The notes under the pieces are model-generated. The model did no database searches. It was not told the origin of the DNA and saw only the letters and a list, made by a program, of their open reading frames with translations. From Gemmatimonadota bacterium (GTDB taxonomy: Bacteria; Gemmatimonadota; Gemmatimonadetes; Longimicrobiales; Gaopeijiaceae), in NCBI GenBank assembly GCA_007121455.1, contig SKKN01000025.1:1-64000 (forward strand): 64,000 nt of DNA. The letters are read 5' to 3'. The position numbers and the translations under genes were made by a program. Of this stretch, positions 62,371 to 64,000 are shown piece after piece; position 1 is the first letter of the stretch; each line of letters begins with the position of its first letter.

Positions 62371-63873
62371 TCAGGACGGCACCCGACGCCGGCGGCGGCG
62401 AAACCAGAGGACCGCCGGCACGAGGAGGCCCAGAGCCGTCACCAGCCAGATCGAGATGGAGAGCGGGGACGCGACGAGCACCGCCCAGTCCCCGTCGCTC
62501 AATGCCAGCGCCCGGCGCAAGTTCCTCTCCATCAGCGGCCCCAGAACCAGCCCCAGGATCACCGGCGCCAGCGGAACCCCCACCTTCCTGAGCCCGTATC
62601 CGAGCAGCCCGAACCCGACCATGAGGAAGAGGTCGAAGACGCTGCTGTTCACCGCGTACACTGCGACGAAGCTCATTCCCGCCACACCTGGGATCAGGAA
62701 CCACTTCGGAAGGGTGAGGATGCGGATGAACACGCCCACGAGCGGGAGGTTGAGGAGCAGGAGGAAAAGGTTGCCCAGGTACATCGAAGCGGCGAGACCC
62801 CAGAAGATCTCGGGGCTCCGCTCGATGAGCAGAGGTCCAGGGGTCACGTTGAGCCCCATCAAGGCCCCGAGGAGAACGGCGGTGGTGGCGCTCCCGGGGA
62901 TCCCGAGCGTGAGCAGTGGGATCATCGCCCCCGTCGCGGCTGCGTTGCTCGCTGCCTCGGGCACGGCTACCCCCCGGAGATCCCCCTTCCCGAAGGTGCC
63001 TTCCCGGTCCGTGACTCGCTGCTCCAACCCATAGGCCACGAAGGCAGCAATCGTCCCGCCGGCACCGGGAAGGACGCCCACGACGAAACCGACCAGTCCC
63101 CCTCGCATCATCCCCCACGTCGATGAGGCAAGCTCTTTCGCTGTCATGAGGACCCGCCCCACGACCCGGTGCACCTGCTCCCCGGCCCGGCTCCCTTCGA
63201 GGAGAAGCAGCACCTCGCTGACCGCGAACAGCCCGATCGTGACGACCACGAAATCGAGCCCGTCGAACAAGCGCAGCTCCCCGAAGGTGAACCGGGGCAC
63301 GGCGCTGTTGGGATCGAGCCCGACCGAGGCAAGGAGGAGACCCAGCCCGGTGGCGGCGAAGGCCTTGGCGAGGCTGCTCCCCGCGAAGCTGGAGAGCGCC
63401 GCGAAGGCGAAGACCATCAGGGCGAAGTACTCGGCGGGGCCGAACCGAAGCGCCCAACTCGAGAGGATCGGTGCGAAGAGGACGAGGCCGAAGATGGCGA
63501 GCGTGCCCCCCACAAAGGATGCCACGGCGGCGGTGGCGAGCGCTGGACCCGCCCTTCCCTGCTGTGTCAGCGCATAGCCGTCGATCGCCGTCACCACCGA
63601 GGAGGTCGTGCCCGGCACGTTGAGGAGGATCGTGCTGATCGAGTTCCCGTACTGCGATCCGTAGTAGATCCCCGCAAGAAGGATCAACGCGGATTCGGGG
63701 GGAATACCCGCGGCGAAGATGAGGGGAATGAGGATCGCGATCGCGTTGATGGGCCCGATCCCGGGGAGCAACCCGACCACGGTCCCCACCAGCACTCCTC
63801 CGAGCGCGAACCCGACGTTCAACGGTCGCAGAGCGACGGCAAAACCGTCGATCAGATGGAGAAAGCTCTCCAC
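62371..63873 (-). CDS. tctA: Tripartite tricarboxylate transporter large permease TctA
   Basis: 500 residues, about 12 membrane helices. PGIGPINAIAILIPL, YGSQYGNSISTILLNVPGT, GGLVGFVVGVLPGAGGTIAAF and GALMGLNVTPGP are TctA landmarks. With TctB and a periplasmic binding protein it imports citrate-like acids. The GTG start is directly after the tctB stop. Confidence 0.94.
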   Translation of the reverse strand: MESFLHLIDGFAVALRPLNVGFALGGVLVGTVVGLLPGIGPINAIAILIPLIFAAGIPPESALILLAGIYYGSQYGNSISTILLNVPGTTSSVVTAIDGYALTQQGRAGPALATAAVASFVGGTLAIFGLVLFAPILSSWALRFGPAEYFALMVFAFAALSSFAGSSLAKAFAATGLGLLLASVGLDPNSAVPRFTFGELRLFDGLDFVVVTIGLFAVSEVLLLLEGSRAGEQVHRVVGRVLMTAKELASSTWGMMRGGLVGFVVGVLPGAGGTIAAFVAYGLEQRVTDREGTFGKGDLRGVAVPEAASNAAATGAMIPLLTLGIPGSATTAVLLGALMGLNVTPGPLLIERSPEIFWGLAASMYLGNLFLLLLNLPLVGVFIRILTLPKWFLIPGVAGMSFVAVYAVNSSVFDLFLMVGFGLLGYGLRKVGVPLAPVILGLVLGPLMERNLRRALALSDGDWAVLVASPLSISIWLVTALGLLVPAVLWFRRRRRRVPS

Positions 63874-64000
63874 CTATCCTCCCCCGAGCGGTGCCGTGAA
63901 CACCGTGCCGACCGGAAGGGGCACGCCCAGCGCATGAACGAAGAGGAGGTGGAGCCCGCCGGCGAACAGGAATGCTGCCAGGGAGCTGCGCAGGACCGGG
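63874..64000 (-). CDS. tctB: TctB small permease subunit (C-terminal part)
   Basis: Only the last 41 residues are in the window: a helix (LAAFLFAGGLHLLFVHALG) and LPVGTVFTAP before the TAG at 63876-63874. The position next to tctA and the LPxG pattern fit TctB. Its start is beyond the right edge. Confidence 0.75.
   Translation of the reverse strand, partial: PVLRSSLAAFLFAGGLHLLFVHALGVPLPVGTVFTAPLGGG

Overview
The window is a high-GC bacterial chromosome segment with dense, mostly housekeeping gene content and one accessory block. Three things suggest Gemmatimonadota or a close relative: the run recN-nadK-polyprenyl synthase-xseB-xseA-folD-rny-zapA-pheT-pheS-rplT-rpmI-infC-thrS, a bacillithiol-type bshA, and a MutL with the endonuclease motif. 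This placement is an inference from gene order and composition, not a measured phylogeny.

Region 1 (1-6739) is surface and polysaccharide related. A secreted lipoprotein with Ig-like domains and a pectate-lyase-like beta-helix runs off the left edge. It is preceded by a convincing cyclic-di-GMP-I (GEMM) riboswitch. Next come a sugar epimerase, a Wzi-like outer-membrane barrel and a nucleotidyltransferase.

Region 2 (5501-16096) is the most interesting part: a lasso-peptide-type RiPP cluster. It holds a 46-residue precursor behind a clean sigma70 promoter and before a strong hairpin, a B2 leader protease, two asparagine-synthetase-like cyclases that both have Ser where the glutaminase Cys should be, an HPr-kinase-like peptide kinase, a PF14907-type nucleotidyltransferase, a stand-alone PqqD-like recognition protein, an exporter ABC, and an unusual fusion of a phosphoribosyltransferase domain to a PqqD-like recognition domain. 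The predicted core is small and Gly/Ala/Ser-rich with no bulky plug residue, so the product may not be a conventional lasso.

Region 3 (16229-18550) returns to polysaccharide genes: an undecaprenyl-phosphate sugar transferase and a UDP-glucuronate epimerase. Two tRNA genes (Cys, Gly) follow, with a 15-bp copy of the tRNA-Cys 3' end nearby.

Region 4 (19208-49676) is core metabolism and information processing, almost all on the minus strand and tightly overlapping: DNA repair (recN, xseAB, mutL), cofactors (nadK, folD, coaX, birA, nadC, bshA), RNA decay and tRNA modification (rny, miaA), cell division (zapA), translation (pheST, rplT, rpmI, infC, thrS), chaperonins under a CIRCE operator, and protein export (secDF). 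infC appears to start with the rare codon ATA.

Region 5 (49929-57821) is metal and redox related: an ABC-type manganese/iron/zinc importer behind DtxR/MntR-like boxes, with both permeases carrying winged-helix-like C-terminal tails, then a Sco1-FixH-CcoG-like set likely tied to copper and cytochrome oxidase assembly. Region 6 (57822-64000) has dinB, purT, murB, an esterase, a cupin and the start of a TctAB tricarboxylate transporter that leaves the right edge.
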